Shown here: piece after piece, positions 14,557 to 22,901 of the stretch
Layout: each line of letters begins with the position of its first letter
How positions within the stretch are numbered: position 1 is the stretch's first letter
The notes under the pieces: model-generated
Told to the model about the DNA's origin: nothing
The model's input: only the letters and a program-made list of their open reading frames with translations
The model's database searches: none
Position numbers and translations under genes: made by a program
NCBI RefSeq assembly: GCF_014843825.1
Contig: NZ_JHQR01000268.1
Location: 1 to 54,254, forward strand
DNA length: 54,254 bases
Source: Mesorhizobium silamurunense
GTDB taxonomy: Bacteria > Pseudomonadota > Alphaproteobacteria > Rhizobiales > Rhizobiaceae
Direction: 5' to 3'

Positions 14557-15653
14557 CACTGGTTACCTCCCAGCGCCGGCGCCGGCGGCGCCTTCGGCTG
14601 CAGTGCAGGCAACGGCAGATAGGGAAGCACACCCTGGCCGTTGCCCTGCTCGACGACGACCTTGTTCGAGTCCTTCAGGATCCTCTCCATCGTTTCCAGA
14701 TAAAGGCGCTTGCGCGTGACGTCGGGCGCCTTGGCATATTCGTTGTAGACGGAGATGAAGCGCTGCGCCTCACCTTCGGCTTCCTGCACGACGCGGTTCT
14801 TGTAAGCGGCGGCATCCTCGCGGACCTGAGCCGCCTGGCCGCGCGCTTGGCCGAGCTTCTGGTTGGAATACTGGTTGGCCTGCTCGACGAACTTGTCCTC
14901 GTCCTGCTCGGCGCGCTGCACCTCATCGAAGGCATCGGCGACCTCGCGTGGCGGTGCTGCATCCTCGATGGAGATCGCGTTGACCTGGAGGCCCGTCTTG
15001 TAGCCGTCGAGCGTGTTCTGGATGATCTCACGCACCGAAGTGGCGATACCCTGGCGATCGTCGCGGAAAATATCCTGCGCCGGGCGCCGGCCGACGACCT
15101 CGCGCATGGCGCTTTCGGCCACTTGCGTCAGCATGCCATCGGGATCGGAGACATCGAAGAGGTAGGCCCTTGGATCGGAAACCTGATAGGCGACCGAGAA
15201 CTGCACGTTGACGATGTTCTGGTCGCCGGAGAGCATCAGCCCGGAACCGCTGCTCGATCCGCCGCCGATGCTGACAAGCTGCTCGGAAATCTTGGCCGTC
15301 TCGACCGTTTCGATCGGCCACCAGTGGAAATGCAGGCCGGGCTGCGAAAGCTCCGTCTTCGGCTTGCCGAAGCGCAATTCGACCGCAACCTCGTCAGGCT
15401 GCACGGTATAGATTGCCTTGAAGGCCCAAAGCACGACCAGAGCGAGCGCGATCAGCCCGAGGACCGCCGGGCTGGCGCCGCCGCCGCCCGGAAGAGCGCG
15501 CCGCAGCCTGTCCTGGCCGCGGCGGATAATGTCCTCGAGATCGGGAGGCGAACCCGGCGGGCCGCTCGGGCCTTTCGGTCCCTGCCCCCAGGGCCCCTGA
15601 TTGCCGCCGCCGCCCCATGGGCCGCCGCCACCGCTCTTGTCGTTCCAGGGCAT
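14556..15653 (-). CDS. hflK: HflK, SPFH-domain modulator of FtsH protease
   Basis: The 365-residue partner of HflC has a Gly/Pro-rich cytoplasmic N-terminus (about 1-50), a transmembrane helix near residues 68-87 (AVLGLIALALVVLWAF) and an SPFH domain with the DPRAYLFDV and GRRPAQDIFRDDRQ motifs. A helical tail and a short proline-rich end follow. The start at 15653 (MPWNDKSGG) was preferred over 15752 because AAAGGA lies six bases upstream and the extension would run through a repeat element. It overlaps hflC by one base. Confidence 0.92.
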   Translation of the reverse strand: MPWNDKSGGGGPWGGGGNQGPWGQGPKGPSGPPGSPPDLEDIIRRGQDRLRRALPGGGGASPAVLGLIALALVVLWAFKAIYTVQPDEVAVELRFGKPKTELSQPGLHFHWWPIETVETAKISEQLVSIGGGSSSGSGLMLSGDQNIVNVQFSVAYQVSDPRAYLFDVSDPDGMLTQVAESAMREVVGRRPAQDIFRDDRQGIATSVREIIQNTLDGYKTGLQVNAISIEDAAPPREVADAFDEVQRAEQDEDKFVEQANQYSNQKLGQARGQAAQVREDAAAYKNRVVQEAEGEAQRFISVYNEYAKAPDVTRKRLYLETMERILKDSNKVVVEQGNGQGVLPYLPLPALQPKAPPAPALGGNQ

Positions 15654-15700
15654 GAATGTCCTTTCGCTTCGGTTCCCTCGGGCCTTGCGGCGCAATCCTA

Positions 15701-15749
15701 GCGCATGACCCCGAAAACCGGTACCGGTTTTCGGAAAGGAATCATGCGC
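15701..15749. repeat. palindromic intergenic mosaic element (RIME/RPE-like)
   Basis: A perfect 24-bp palindrome, CCGAAAACCGGT followed by its reverse complement (15711-15734), is flanked by GCGCATGA and TCATGCGC arms. The CGGAAAACCGGT / GATCATGC vocabulary is typical of rhizobial mosaic repeats. It sits in the 246-base gap between hflK and folA, about 50 bases before hflK, so it may also shape the leader of hflK. Nothing else is recognised in that gap. Confidence 0.7.
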
Positions 15750-15899
15750 CAAATCAAAGTTTTACAGCGGCCTTTTGCGGGTCCGGTTGGACGCGCGGCG
15801 CTGTACTGTCGTTCTTCTATAGGGACGCCGTGACGCGCTTTCAACGCGGTCTGCCGCCCGCGCCGTCCGATTTGGGCCGGCAGCGACCCTTTGTCCTCG

Positions 15900-16418
15900 T
15901 CACTGGCCGTCGCCGCGACGCTCATAGACGGTATAGCGCGTCGCGTGGCTGTCCTTTTCGCCCGCCGGGAAATCCTCGGAACGCACGATCCGCCAGATCG
16001 CCGGGTCGATCGGCGGAAAATGAGCGTCGCCATCGACCGCGGCCAGCACATGGGTGACATGGAGACGATCGGCGAGCGGCAAGGCCTGGGCATAGATCTC
16101 GCCGCCGCCGACCACGCAGATCTCCTCGGCGCCCGCCATGCAGCGGCCGCGCACCTTGGCCAGCGTAATCGCCTCGTCGAGCGAATGGGCGACTTCGATG
16201 CCCTCGGCGCGCCAGTCTCTGGCGCGCGTCACCACGATGTTGAGCCTGCCGGGCAGCGGCCGGCCGATGCCCTCATAAGTCTTGCGGCCCATGATGATCG
16301 GCTTGCCCATCGTGTCGGCCTTGAAGCGCTTCAGATCGCTGGAAAGCCGCCACGGCAGCCCGCCTTCGCGTCCGATCACGCCGTTCTCGGCAATGGCGAC
16401 GTAGATCGCGATATCCAT
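15900..16418 (-). CDS. folA: dihydrofolate reductase
   Basis: The 172-residue enzyme reduces dihydrofolate with NADPH. It contains IYVAIAENGVIGREGGLPWR (active-site loop with the GxLPW motif), DLKRFKADTMGKPIIMGRKT (NADPH binding) and VVGGGEIYAQALPLADRLHV. The start overlaps the stop of the DUF4424 gene by one base. In many relatives folA directly follows thyA; here thyA is about 5.5 kb away on the same strand, with cobF and the molybdate genes between. Confidence 0.93.
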   Translation of the reverse strand: MDIAIYVAIAENGVIGREGGLPWRLSSDLKRFKADTMGKPIIMGRKTYEGIGRPLPGRLNIVVTRARDWRAEGIEVAHSLDEAITLAKVRGRCMAGAEEICVVGGGEIYAQALPLADRLHVTHVLAAVDGDAHFPPIDPAIWRIVRSEDFPAGEKDSHATRYTVYERRGDGQ

Positions 16419-17431
16419 CAGCCGCCGTTCCCGCCATTGTCCGACGGCTCGAGCAGCAGGATGTTGATATCGTGCTCAGGATAAAAATCCTTGGCCGTCA
16501 TCTCGAATGTCGTCGGGCCAACCTTGCGGACGTTGTCGCCGCAGAACGAAACCAGATTCTTGGGGCTACCCTTGTCGATGGTTAGCTTGAAATTGCCGAT
16601 GCTGCCCGACGCCCAGTTTCCGCCCGTGGTGAGGATGTAAGCGATGCGGCTCTCGAAATATTTCGGATAGCCGTCGGGATTTTCCTTCGCTGCCTTGCGC
16701 ACCGCGTTCTCGAACGCGCCGTCGATGCAGTAGCGGGTCTTGTAGGTGTCGTACTGCCCCTGGAACTTGCCGTCGTAATAGAAGCTGACCGATGACGTGC
16801 CGCCGACGCTGGGCTTATAGCGGTGCGAGACATGGACTTCCTTGTTGGCCGGGAAGGTCGAGCGCCACCAATAAGTCGAGCGCAATTGCCAGAACGGCGC
16901 GTAGGCGGTTTGCATGCCCGACCCGTCATCGGCAGTGTCCTCGATAATGATGCCGCGGTTTTCCCAATCCTCGGCGACATCCTTAGGCAGTTTCGCCAGA
17001 GCCGCCTTGGCCGCATCGCCGAACGGATAGAGCGGCACGTTCTGCGCCTTGAGGTCGGCCGTGATGTCGATGCCCAGCGCAAACGCCTTCTGTTCGAGCT
17101 GCGGCTTCGCGTCGACGCCGTCGATCGTCACCTCGAAGCCTAGGAAATTGTCGCTCTGCGCTTCCGGGAGCGCCGGCATCTCGTTTGGATCGCCCTCGAT
17201 GTCCGGCATCGGGAAGGCAACGATGGCGCTGACGTCCTTGTCGGTGTTGTTGCGGAAGACGTAGTCGACGGTCACCTTCTCAGGCGAGATGAAAAGGTTC
17301 TCGCTTTCCATGGCGACGGCGTCGCTGCGCGACAGGATCAGGCCGCCGGTACCCAGTTCGGCGACGGAATCGTTGGCGAAGGCCGGTGCGGCCAAAAACG
17401 CCAACGCTGCGGTGAGGATGGTGCGGAACAT
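16418..17431 (-). CDS. DUF4424 family secreted protein
   Basis: The 337-residue protein starts MFRTILTAALAFLAAPAFAN, a clear Sec signal peptide cleaved after AFA. The rest matches the DUF4424 pattern (VAELGTGGLILSRSDAVAME; WRSTFPANKEVHVSHRYKPS; a late HDINILLLEP). Members occur in rhizobia and have no known reaction; a periplasmic or envelope role is likely. The ATG at 17431 has AGGGG five bases upstream and was chosen over 17473. It is translationally linked to folA (TGATG). Confidence 0.75.
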   Translation of the reverse strand: MFRTILTAALAFLAAPAFANDSVAELGTGGLILSRSDAVAMESENLFISPEKVTVDYVFRNNTDKDVSAIVAFPMPDIEGDPNEMPALPEAQSDNFLGFEVTIDGVDAKPQLEQKAFALGIDITADLKAQNVPLYPFGDAAKAALAKLPKDVAEDWENRGIIIEDTADDGSGMQTAYAPFWQLRSTYWWRSTFPANKEVHVSHRYKPSVGGTSSVSFYYDGKFQGQYDTYKTRYCIDGAFENAVRKAAKENPDGYPKYFESRIAYILTTGGNWASGSIGNFKLTIDKGSPKNLVSFCGDNVRKVGPTTFEMTAKDFYPEHDINILLLEPSDNGGNGG

Positions 17432-17478
17432 GAATCCCCTCTCGACCGGGATCACCCCGGTATGCGCTTTCATCTAGA

Positions 17479-17495
17479 GCAATTCCACGAAAAGT
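17479..17495. repeat. half copy of the mosaic repeat found complete at 36747-36790
   Basis: GCAATTCCACGAAAAGT differs at one position from GCAATTCCAGGAAAAGT at 36747-36763. The matching right arm is missing, so this looks like a decayed or partial unit in the gap between DUF4424 and cobF. Confidence 0.5.
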
Positions 17496-17618
17496 AGCTA
17501 GAGCAGTTCAGCGTTTCTGCCAAACGATGGACTGCTGTTGCCCGCTTCAAAGGCCTTTACGTTCTGGTTGCCCAAGCCGTCTGGACACCGGCCGTCCGAT
17601 CGGGCAGGAGAAGCGCTC

Positions 17619-18383
17619 ATGCGCAACCTTCTCGTCATCGGCATCGGCGCCGGCAATCCCGATCACATGACGGTCCAGGCCATCAACGGCCTGAACCGCG
17701 CCGACGTGCTGTTCATTCCCGACAAGGGCGCGAGCAAGAACGATCTCGCCGAACTTCGCCGGCAGATCTGCGACCGCTTCGTCACCAACCCGCAATCGCG
17801 CCGCGTCGAGTTCGACGTGCCGGTTCGCGCCGAGCCGGCATCGTCCTATCGCGTGACGGTCGACGACTGGCACGAGGCGATCGCCGAGATCTATGAGCGG
17901 CTGATCCGCGACGAGCTTGCCGAGGATGGCTGCGGCGCCTTCCTGATCTGGGGCGATCCTTCGCTCTATGACAGCGCGCTGCGCATCCTGGAGCGCGTGT
18001 GCCGCAGAGGCAATGTCGGTTTCGAGCTCGAGGTCATTCCGGGCATCACCGCGATCCAGGCGCTGGCCGCGAGCCACGCGACAGCGCTCAACCGCATTGG
18101 CGATTCGATCCTGGTCACCACCGGACGCAGGCTGACTGAAGAAGGGCTGCCGGCAAACGCCGGAAGCACGGTTGTCATGCTCGACGGCAAATGCGCCTTC
18201 AACACGCTGGCCGATCAGGATGTCTTCATCCAATGGGGCGCCTATCTCGGCACGCCGGACGAGATCATCCTCTCCGGCCGGCTCGGCGATGTAGGCGCCG
18301 AGATCGAGAAGGTCCGCGAGGAAGCCAGGCGGAAAAAAGGCTGGATCATGGACACCTACCTGCTGAGGAAGCCAGGGGAGTAG
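17619..18383 (+). CDS. cobF: precorrin-6A synthase (deacetylating) CobF
   Basis: The 254-residue SAM-dependent tetrapyrrole methylase performs the C1 methylation with loss of acetate in aerobic cobalamin synthesis. The N-terminal VIGIGAGNPDHMTVQAI and the middle FLIWGDPSLYDSALRI / EVIPGITAIQALAA segments are typical of the family. The start at 17619 follows GCAGGAG; an earlier ATG at 17538 has no support. No other cob gene and no cobalamin riboswitch is visible here, so it is a detached member of the pathway. Confidence 0.9.
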   Translation: MRNLLVIGIGAGNPDHMTVQAINGLNRADVLFIPDKGASKNDLAELRRQICDRFVTNPQSRRVEFDVPVRAEPASSYRVTVDDWHEAIAEIYERLIRDELAEDGCGAFLIWGDPSLYDSALRILERVCRRGNVGFELEVIPGITAIQALAASHATALNRIGDSILVTTGRRLTEEGLPANAGSTVVMLDGKCAFNTLADQDVFIQWGAYLGTPDEIILSGRLGDVGAEIEKVREEARRKKGWIMDTYLLRKPGE

Positions 18384-18386
18384 GAA

Positions 18387-18496
18387 ATAGGCAGTAGGGA
18401 ATAGGCAGTGGGCCATTAGTTCGATCGGAAGTTGTCGATTTCGTGCGCGTCGAGCAACAACTCTAGGACATCACAGCCTACTGCCTACTGCCTACC
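18387..18496. repeat. GGCAGTAGG tandem/inverted repeat between cobF and the ModE gene
   Basis: ATAGGCAGTAGG (18387-18398) recurs as ATAGGCAGTGGG (18402-18413). The reverse complement CCTACTGCCTA begins at 18477 and is itself repeated as CTGCCTACTGCCTACCC. The two sides could pair into a long stem enclosing about 65 bases. The right end overlaps the ModE-like stop. It may act as a terminator for both convergent genes. Confidence 0.6.
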
Positions 18497-18833
18497 CGGC
18501 GTCGATCTCCGCTTGCAAAGCCTGCATATGCACCGCGGCCGCGGAAGCGGCGGCGCGCTCTATGGCCCTGAAGCGACTGACGACGGCGAGGCCTACCGCG
18601 GTCAATTGCGCGCCGCCGCCTTTCCGGCCACCGGTCTGCGCCGCAACGAGCGGCTTGCCGAACACCCGGTTCATGTCCTCGACAAGATCCCAGGCATGCT
18701 TGTACGACATCTCCATGCCGCGCGCCGCGGCCGAGATCGAACCGAAAGCGGCGATCTGTTCCAGCAACTCGATCTTACCCGGACCAATTCGTCCGTCGGG
18801 ATCGAGATTTATCCGCAGGCTCAGCGATGGCAT
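18492..18833 (-). CDS. modE: ModE-type molybdate regulator, DNA-binding domain only
   Basis: The 113-residue protein is a LysR-like winged helix of the ModE class: IGPGKIELLEQIAAFGSISA, then MSYKHAWDLVEDMNR, then a GGRKGGGAQLTAVG wing. Full ModE (about 260 residues) adds two Mop domains that sense molybdate; these are absent. It lies after modC on the same strand (85-base gap) and so may be the last gene of modABC. A separate Mop protein at 21713 may supply the sensor part. GAGG precedes the ATG. Confidence 0.85.
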   Translation of the reverse strand: MPSLSLRINLDPDGRIGPGKIELLEQIAAFGSISAAARGMEMSYKHAWDLVEDMNRVFGKPLVAAQTGGRKGGGAQLTAVGLAVVSRFRAIERAAASAAAVHMQALQAEIDAG

Positions 18834-18918
18834 CTCTTGTCCTCCGCGATCACGTCGAGATTACCCCCTCCGCCGCCATATCGCTATTCCAAACCAACAT
18901 AGCGATATTGCCCTTTCG

Positions 18919-20031
18919 TCAACCGTCGGCCTCTACCGGCAATCCGGGCGCGGTCGTCGCACTGTCGAAGCTCACCGTCTTGATCACCGCGAAGACCTTG
19001 CGGCCGAGCGCGAGGCGAAGGGTGTGTTTCGACTGTTCGGTGATGCGCGCCAGGACGATTGCGCCGTTGCAGTCGATGGCGATCTCCACCGTCGGGCCGA
19101 CGCCCGGCCTGACTGCGGCGATCGTTCCCGCCAATATGTTGAGCGCGCTGAGGCCCGCCGGCCGTTCAGTCGCGATCATGACGTCGCGAGCGCGGATGCG
19201 GAGCCGCACCAGAGCCCCCGCCGGCCGTGGGAGGCGTGGCACGCGGATATCGCCGGCCGGCGAGCCGAGCACAGTCATGCCGAAAGCCTCGTCGTGACGC
19301 AGCACCCTGGTGTCGAGCACCGCGCCGCCCTCGCCGCGCTCCTCCGCCGGCAAAAGGTCGAGCCGCTGCATGATCGCCTCGGTCGGGCCGAAAGCCGCGA
19401 CCTTGCCTTGCGAGAGCACCACCACGTCACTCGCCAGCCGCGCCACTTCGGCGACGGAATGACTGACATAGACGATCGGGATCTTCGTCTCGTCACGCAG
19501 CCGCTCGATATAGGGCAGGATCTCGGCCTTGCGCGCCTCGTCGAGCGAGGCAAGCGGCTCGTCCATCAACAGCAGTTTCGGGCTGGCAAGCAGCGCACGC
19601 CCGATCGCCACGCGCTGCTTTTCGCCACCTGACAATCTCGCCGGCCGCCGGTCGAGCAGAGGACCGATGCCGAGCAGGTCGACCACGGCGTCGATATTGG
19701 CGTAGCGTTCGGTAGCCGGCGTAAACCAGCGGCCATAGCGCAGATTGCCGGCGACGCTCATATGCGGGAAGAGCCGCGCGTCCTGGAACACCATGCCGAT
19801 CCGCCGCTTGTGCATCGGCACGAACACGCTGGCGGCGGTGTCGACCAGCACGCGGCCGTCGATCGCAATCCGCCCTTTTTGCGGCCGGATCAGTCCGGCC
19901 ATCAGGTTGATCAGCGTCGACTTGCCCGAACCCGAAGGCCCGAACAGCGCCGTCAGCCGGCCGGCGCTTTCGAAATTCGCTTCGATGGCGAAATCGCCGA
20001 GGCGATGATTGATGTCGACCGAGAGCGTCAT
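18919..20031 (-). CDS. modC: molybdate ABC transporter ATP-binding protein ModC
   Basis: The 370-residue protein has an ABC ATPase domain with Walker A GPSGSGKST (31-39), signature LSGGEKQRVAIGRAL, Walker B LLLMDEPLASLD and the H-loop VYVSHSVAEVARL. A C-terminal TOBE/Mop-like domain (about 290-360; SALNILAGTIAAVRPG) follows. It powers ModB. Its start overlaps the modB stop by four bases (ATGA). Confidence 0.93.
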   Translation of the reverse strand: MTLSVDINHRLGDFAIEANFESAGRLTALFGPSGSGKSTLINLMAGLIRPQKGRIAIDGRVLVDTAASVFVPMHKRRIGMVFQDARLFPHMSVAGNLRYGRWFTPATERYANIDAVVDLLGIGPLLDRRPARLSGGEKQRVAIGRALLASPKLLLMDEPLASLDEARKAEILPYIERLRDETKIPIVYVSHSVAEVARLASDVVVLSQGKVAAFGPTEAIMQRLDLLPAEERGEGGAVLDTRVLRHDEAFGMTVLGSPAGDIRVPRLPRPAGALVRLRIRARDVMIATERPAGLSALNILAGTIAAVRPGVGPTVEIAIDCNGAIVLARITEQSKHTLRLALGRKVFAVIKTVSFDSATTAPGLPVEADG

Positions 20032-20732
20032 TCGATGTCCATCCGCCGGCCGATCCGCCGCGCAAGGACCTCGGAGGCCACCAGCGCGACCATGGAGATG
20101 ACGATCGAAATCAGCGTCAGTCTCAGCGCGCCCGCATCACCGCCCGGCACCTGCGTGAAGGTGTAGATCGCCGAGGGCAGCGTCTGCGTCTCGTTGGGGA
20201 TGTTGGAGACGAAGGTGATGGTGGCGCCGAACTCGCCCATTGCCTTGGCGAAGGAGAGGATCGCGCCGGCGATCAGCCCGGGCAGGATCAACGGCAGAGT
20301 GATGGTGGCGAACACCCAGAGCGGATTGGCGCCGAGCGTGCCGGCCGCGGCCTCCATCTTGCGGTCGACCGCCTCGATCGACAGCCGGATCGCTCGTACC
20401 ATCAGCGGAAAACCCATGACGCCGCAAGCGAGCGCCGCGCCCGTCCAGCGGAACGAAAAGACGATGCCGAAATGTTCGACCAGGAAAGAGCCGGCAGGTC
20501 CACGCCTGCCGAAGGTAAGCAGGAGCAGATAGCCGGTCACCACCGGCGGCAGGATCAGCGGCAGATGCACCAATCCGTTGAGCAGGGTCTTGCCCCAGAA
20601 CTGCCCCCGGGCCAGCACCAGCGCGATCAGGATGCCCGGCGGCAGGCTTGCGATCATCGCCACCGTCGCCACCTTGATCGACAGCCGGACCGCATTCCAT
20701 TCATCGGGAGTGAGGTCCAGCAGCCAGTTCAT
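20028..20732 (-). CDS. modB: molybdate ABC transporter permease ModB
   Basis: The 234-residue permease has about five or six membrane helices. The coupling-loop signature MEAAAGTLGANPLWVFATIT is followed by KAMGEFGATITFVSNIPNET, a stretch typical of ModB/CysT-type permeases. It lies 19 bases after modA and overlaps modC, as in the standard modABC operon. Confidence 0.93.
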   Translation of the reverse strand: MNWLLDLTPDEWNAVRLSIKVATVAMIASLPPGILIALVLARGQFWGKTLLNGLVHLPLILPPVVTGYLLLLTFGRRGPAGSFLVEHFGIVFSFRWTGAALACGVMGFPLMVRAIRLSIEAVDRKMEAAAGTLGANPLWVFATITLPLILPGLIAGAILSFAKAMGEFGATITFVSNIPNETQTLPSAIYTFTQVPGGDAGALRLTLISIVISMVALVASEVLARRIGRRMDIE

Positions 20733-20751
20733 ATGCGGTGTAAGGTCTCTC

Positions 20752-21546
20752 TCAGTTGCTCGGCGCGAGCACCGTAAAACCCTGTTCCTTGAAGAGCGCG
20801 GCGGCCTTGGCCGACTCGACGCACTTCAGGAAGGCAGCCGTATCCTTGTCCTTCGAATCCGCCGTCTGGGCAATCGGGTAGATGATCGGCGGGTGCGAAT
20901 CCTCGGGGAAGGTTCCGACGACCTTCACGCCCTTCTCGGCATGCGCGTCGGTAGCGTAGACGATGCCGAGGACGGCCTCGCCAGTCGACACCAGCTTCAG
21001 CGCGGCGCGGACATTCTCGGCCTGCGCGACCTTGCCTTCGACGGAGGACCAGACGCCCAGCGATTCCAGCGCCGCCTTGCCGTATTTGCCGGCCGGCACC
21101 GCCTTGACGTCGCCGATTGCGAGCCTGCCATCGCCGATAAGCTTGGCGAGATCGAAACCCTTTTCCACCTTGGCTTCGACCTTGGAATCCCTCGGCGCCA
21201 CCAGCACGATCTGGTTGCCGAGCAGCTTCACTTCGGTGTCCGTCTTGGTCAGCTTCTTGTCGGAAAGATATTTCATCCAGTCGAGATCGGCCGAGACGAA
21301 AACGTCTGCCGGCGCACCGCCCTCGATCTGCTTGGCGAGCGCCGAGCTTGCCGCATAGGAAATGGTCGCCGCTTCGCCAACTTCAGGCTCGCAGGCCTTG
21401 TTGACCGCATCGAGCGCGTCCTTGAGGCTCGCCGCAGCGAACACGACCACCTTGTCGTCGGCGCGAGCCGTCGGCACGGCCGCGATCAAGAGCGCCGTCA
21501 GCCCGCTGACCGCGACCGCCTTCAATCCAAAACCCTTGCCCGTCAT
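20752..21546 (-). CDS. modA: molybdate-binding periplasmic protein ModA
   Basis: The 264-residue protein has a signal peptide (about 1-29, ending TARAD) and the ModA start of mature chain VVVFAAASLKDALDAVNKAC. Ser residues in the AAASL and ASSALAKQI segments are the usual oxyanion ligands. It delivers molybdate or tungstate to ModB. It is the first gene of modABC, with a strong candidate Mo-box 48 bases upstream, so it is probably repressed when molybdenum is plentiful. Confidence 0.93.
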   Translation of the reverse strand: MTGKGFGLKAVAVSGLTALLIAAVPTARADDKVVVFAAASLKDALDAVNKACEPEVGEAATISYAASSALAKQIEGGAPADVFVSADLDWMKYLSDKKLTKTDTEVKLLGNQIVLVAPRDSKVEAKVEKGFDLAKLIGDGRLAIGDVKAVPAGKYGKAALESLGVWSSVEGKVAQAENVRAALKLVSTGEAVLGIVYATDAHAEKGVKVVGTFPEDSHPPIIYPIAQTADSKDKDTAAFLKCVESAKAAALFKEQGFTVLAPSN

Positions 21547-21593
21547 GAAACCTCTCCCTGTCTTGAAAATTCGTTCTGCCTAATGCCTTCGAT

Positions 21594-21617
21594 CGATATA
21601 TCCGGATGAACATAACA
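21594..21617. promoter_or_regulatory. Mo-box: candidate ModE operator between modA and mop
   Basis: CGATATAT-N8-ACATAACA forms an imperfect inverted repeat close to the enterobacterial ModE site pattern CGnTATAT...ATATAnCG. It lies 48 bp upstream of modA and 95 bp upstream of the divergent mop gene, so one site could control both. A second near-palindrome (GCTGGG-TCCT-CCCAGC) with CATTGTA/TACGATG flanks lies at about 21643-21675. Confidence 0.6.
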
Positions 21618-21712
21618 AGGGAAGGCTTTTTACCTTCAGCACCATTGTATAGCTGGGTCCTCCCAGCCTACGATGAAGCCTATCCGATACAGCGCAGGCC
21701 AAGGAGAGGCAG

Positions 21713-21922
21713 ATGAAGATCAGCGCCCGCAACATCCTCAAGGGCAAGGTCGTCGAGATCATCAAGGGCGCGACCACCTCGCATGTCAGGATCGACATCG
21801 GCGGCGGGGCGATCGTCACCGCTTCGATCACCAACGAGGCCGTCGCCGACCTGCAGCTCGAAAAAGGCAAGCAGGCCTATGCGGTGATCAAGGCGTCCGA
21901 CGTCGTGGTCGGCATCGACTGA
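21713..21922 (+). CDS. mop: single-domain molybdopterin/molybdate-binding protein (Mop, molbindin)
   Basis: The 69-residue protein is one complete Mop/TOBE domain: MKISARNILKGKVVEIIKGA, then TTSHVRIDIGGG, IVTASITNEAV and YAVIKASDVVVGID. Molbindins assemble into hexamers that store molybdate in the cytoplasm. The gene is divergent from modABC and has AAGGAG upstream. With a ModE that lacks Mop domains 2.9 kb away, this protein is a candidate partner or buffer for molybdate sensing; that link is inference. Confidence 0.88.
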   Translation: MKISARNILKGKVVEIIKGATTSHVRIDIGGGAIVTASITNEAVADLQLEKGKQAYAVIKASDVVVGID

Positions 21923-21964
21923 CAGAACTGCGTTTCACCATCCAAGCGCCGGGAGCGCCTGGTA

Positions 21965-22759
21965 TCAGACCGCGATCGGCGCCTTGATGCTGGCATCGGC
22001 GAAATAGTTTTCGAGGCGGAAATCCTCGAAGCGGAAGGCAAAAAGGTCCTTCACGTCCGGGTTGATCCACATCGTCGGCAGCGGCTTCGGCGTGCGCCGC
22101 AGCTGCTCGCGCGCCTGCTCGAAATGGTTCGAATAAAGATGCGCGTCGCCGAGCGTGTGGACGAAGTCGCCGGGCTTCAGACCGGTCACCTGTGCCACCA
22201 TCAGCGTCAGCAACGCATAGGACGCGATGTTGAACGGCACGCCGAGGAAGATATCGCCCGAGCGCTGGTAGAGCTGGCAAGAGAGCCGGCCCTCCGAGAC
22301 GTAGAACTGGAACAGGCAGTGGCAGGGCGGCAGCGCCATCGCTTCCACTTCGGCCGGGTTCCAGGTCGAAACGATCAGCCGTCGCGAATTGGGATTCTTG
22401 CGTATCTCCTTGAGAAGGCCAGCAATCTGGTCGATCTCGCCGCCATGCCCGTCCGGCCACGAGCGCCACTGCTTGCCGTAGACAGGGCCGAGATCGCCGT
22501 TCTCGTCGGCCCATTCGTCCCAGATGGTGACGCCGTTGTCGTTGAGATATTTGATGTTGGTGTCGCCCGCCAGGAACCACAGCAGCTCGTGGATGATCGA
22601 CTTCAGATGCAGCTTCTTGGTGGTGGTGACCGGGAAGCCGCGCGAAAGGTCGAAGCGCATCTGGTAGCCGAACACCGAGCGCGTGCCGGTGCCGGTGCGG
22701 TCGCCCCGGTTGGCGCCGTTTTCCAGCACGTGCTTCAATAGGTCGAGATATTGGCGCAT
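21965..22759 (-). CDS. thyA: thymidylate synthase ThyA
   Basis: The 264-residue enzyme makes dTMP from dUMP using methylene-tetrahydrofolate. The nucleophile C146 lies in ALPPCHCLFQFYV, and RSGDIFLGVPFNIASYALL and HLYSNH are the usual substrate-binding segments. Its length is typical of the short class (264 residues). It is separated from folA by about 5.5 kb. The gap to the next gene holds a 7-bp inverted repeat, ATCGTGC...GCACGAT (22841-22874). Confidence 0.95.
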   Translation of the reverse strand: MRQYLDLLKHVLENGANRGDRTGTGTRSVFGYQMRFDLSRGFPVTTTKKLHLKSIIHELLWFLAGDTNIKYLNDNGVTIWDEWADENGDLGPVYGKQWRSWPDGHGGEIDQIAGLLKEIRKNPNSRRLIVSTWNPAEVEAMALPPCHCLFQFYVSEGRLSCQLYQRSGDIFLGVPFNIASYALLTLMVAQVTGLKPGDFVHTLGDAHLYSNHFEQAREQLRRTPKPLPTMWINPDVKDLFAFRFEDFRLENYFADASIKAPIAV

Positions 22760-22901
22760 AGGATTCGCCTCGATTCGGGTGACATGCGATCATAGCCGAC
22801 TGGCCGTCGGTCGAACACCGCAAACCCGTCACAGATATGGATCGTGCGCCAGAAAGTCCGCGGGCCGGCACGATGCGGAGCCGGCTGCCGACGGCTGTGC
22901 C

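Noticed and set aside
17474..17618. Cobalamin riboswitch before cobF
   Set aside because: The 145-base gap lacks the B12-box and is partly a decayed mosaic repeat.
22841..22874. ATCGTGC...GCACGAT inverted repeat between thyA and the DUF2853 gene as a terminator
   Set aside because: The stem is only 7 bp with a 20-base loop and no T-run, so it cannot be called a terminator with confidence.
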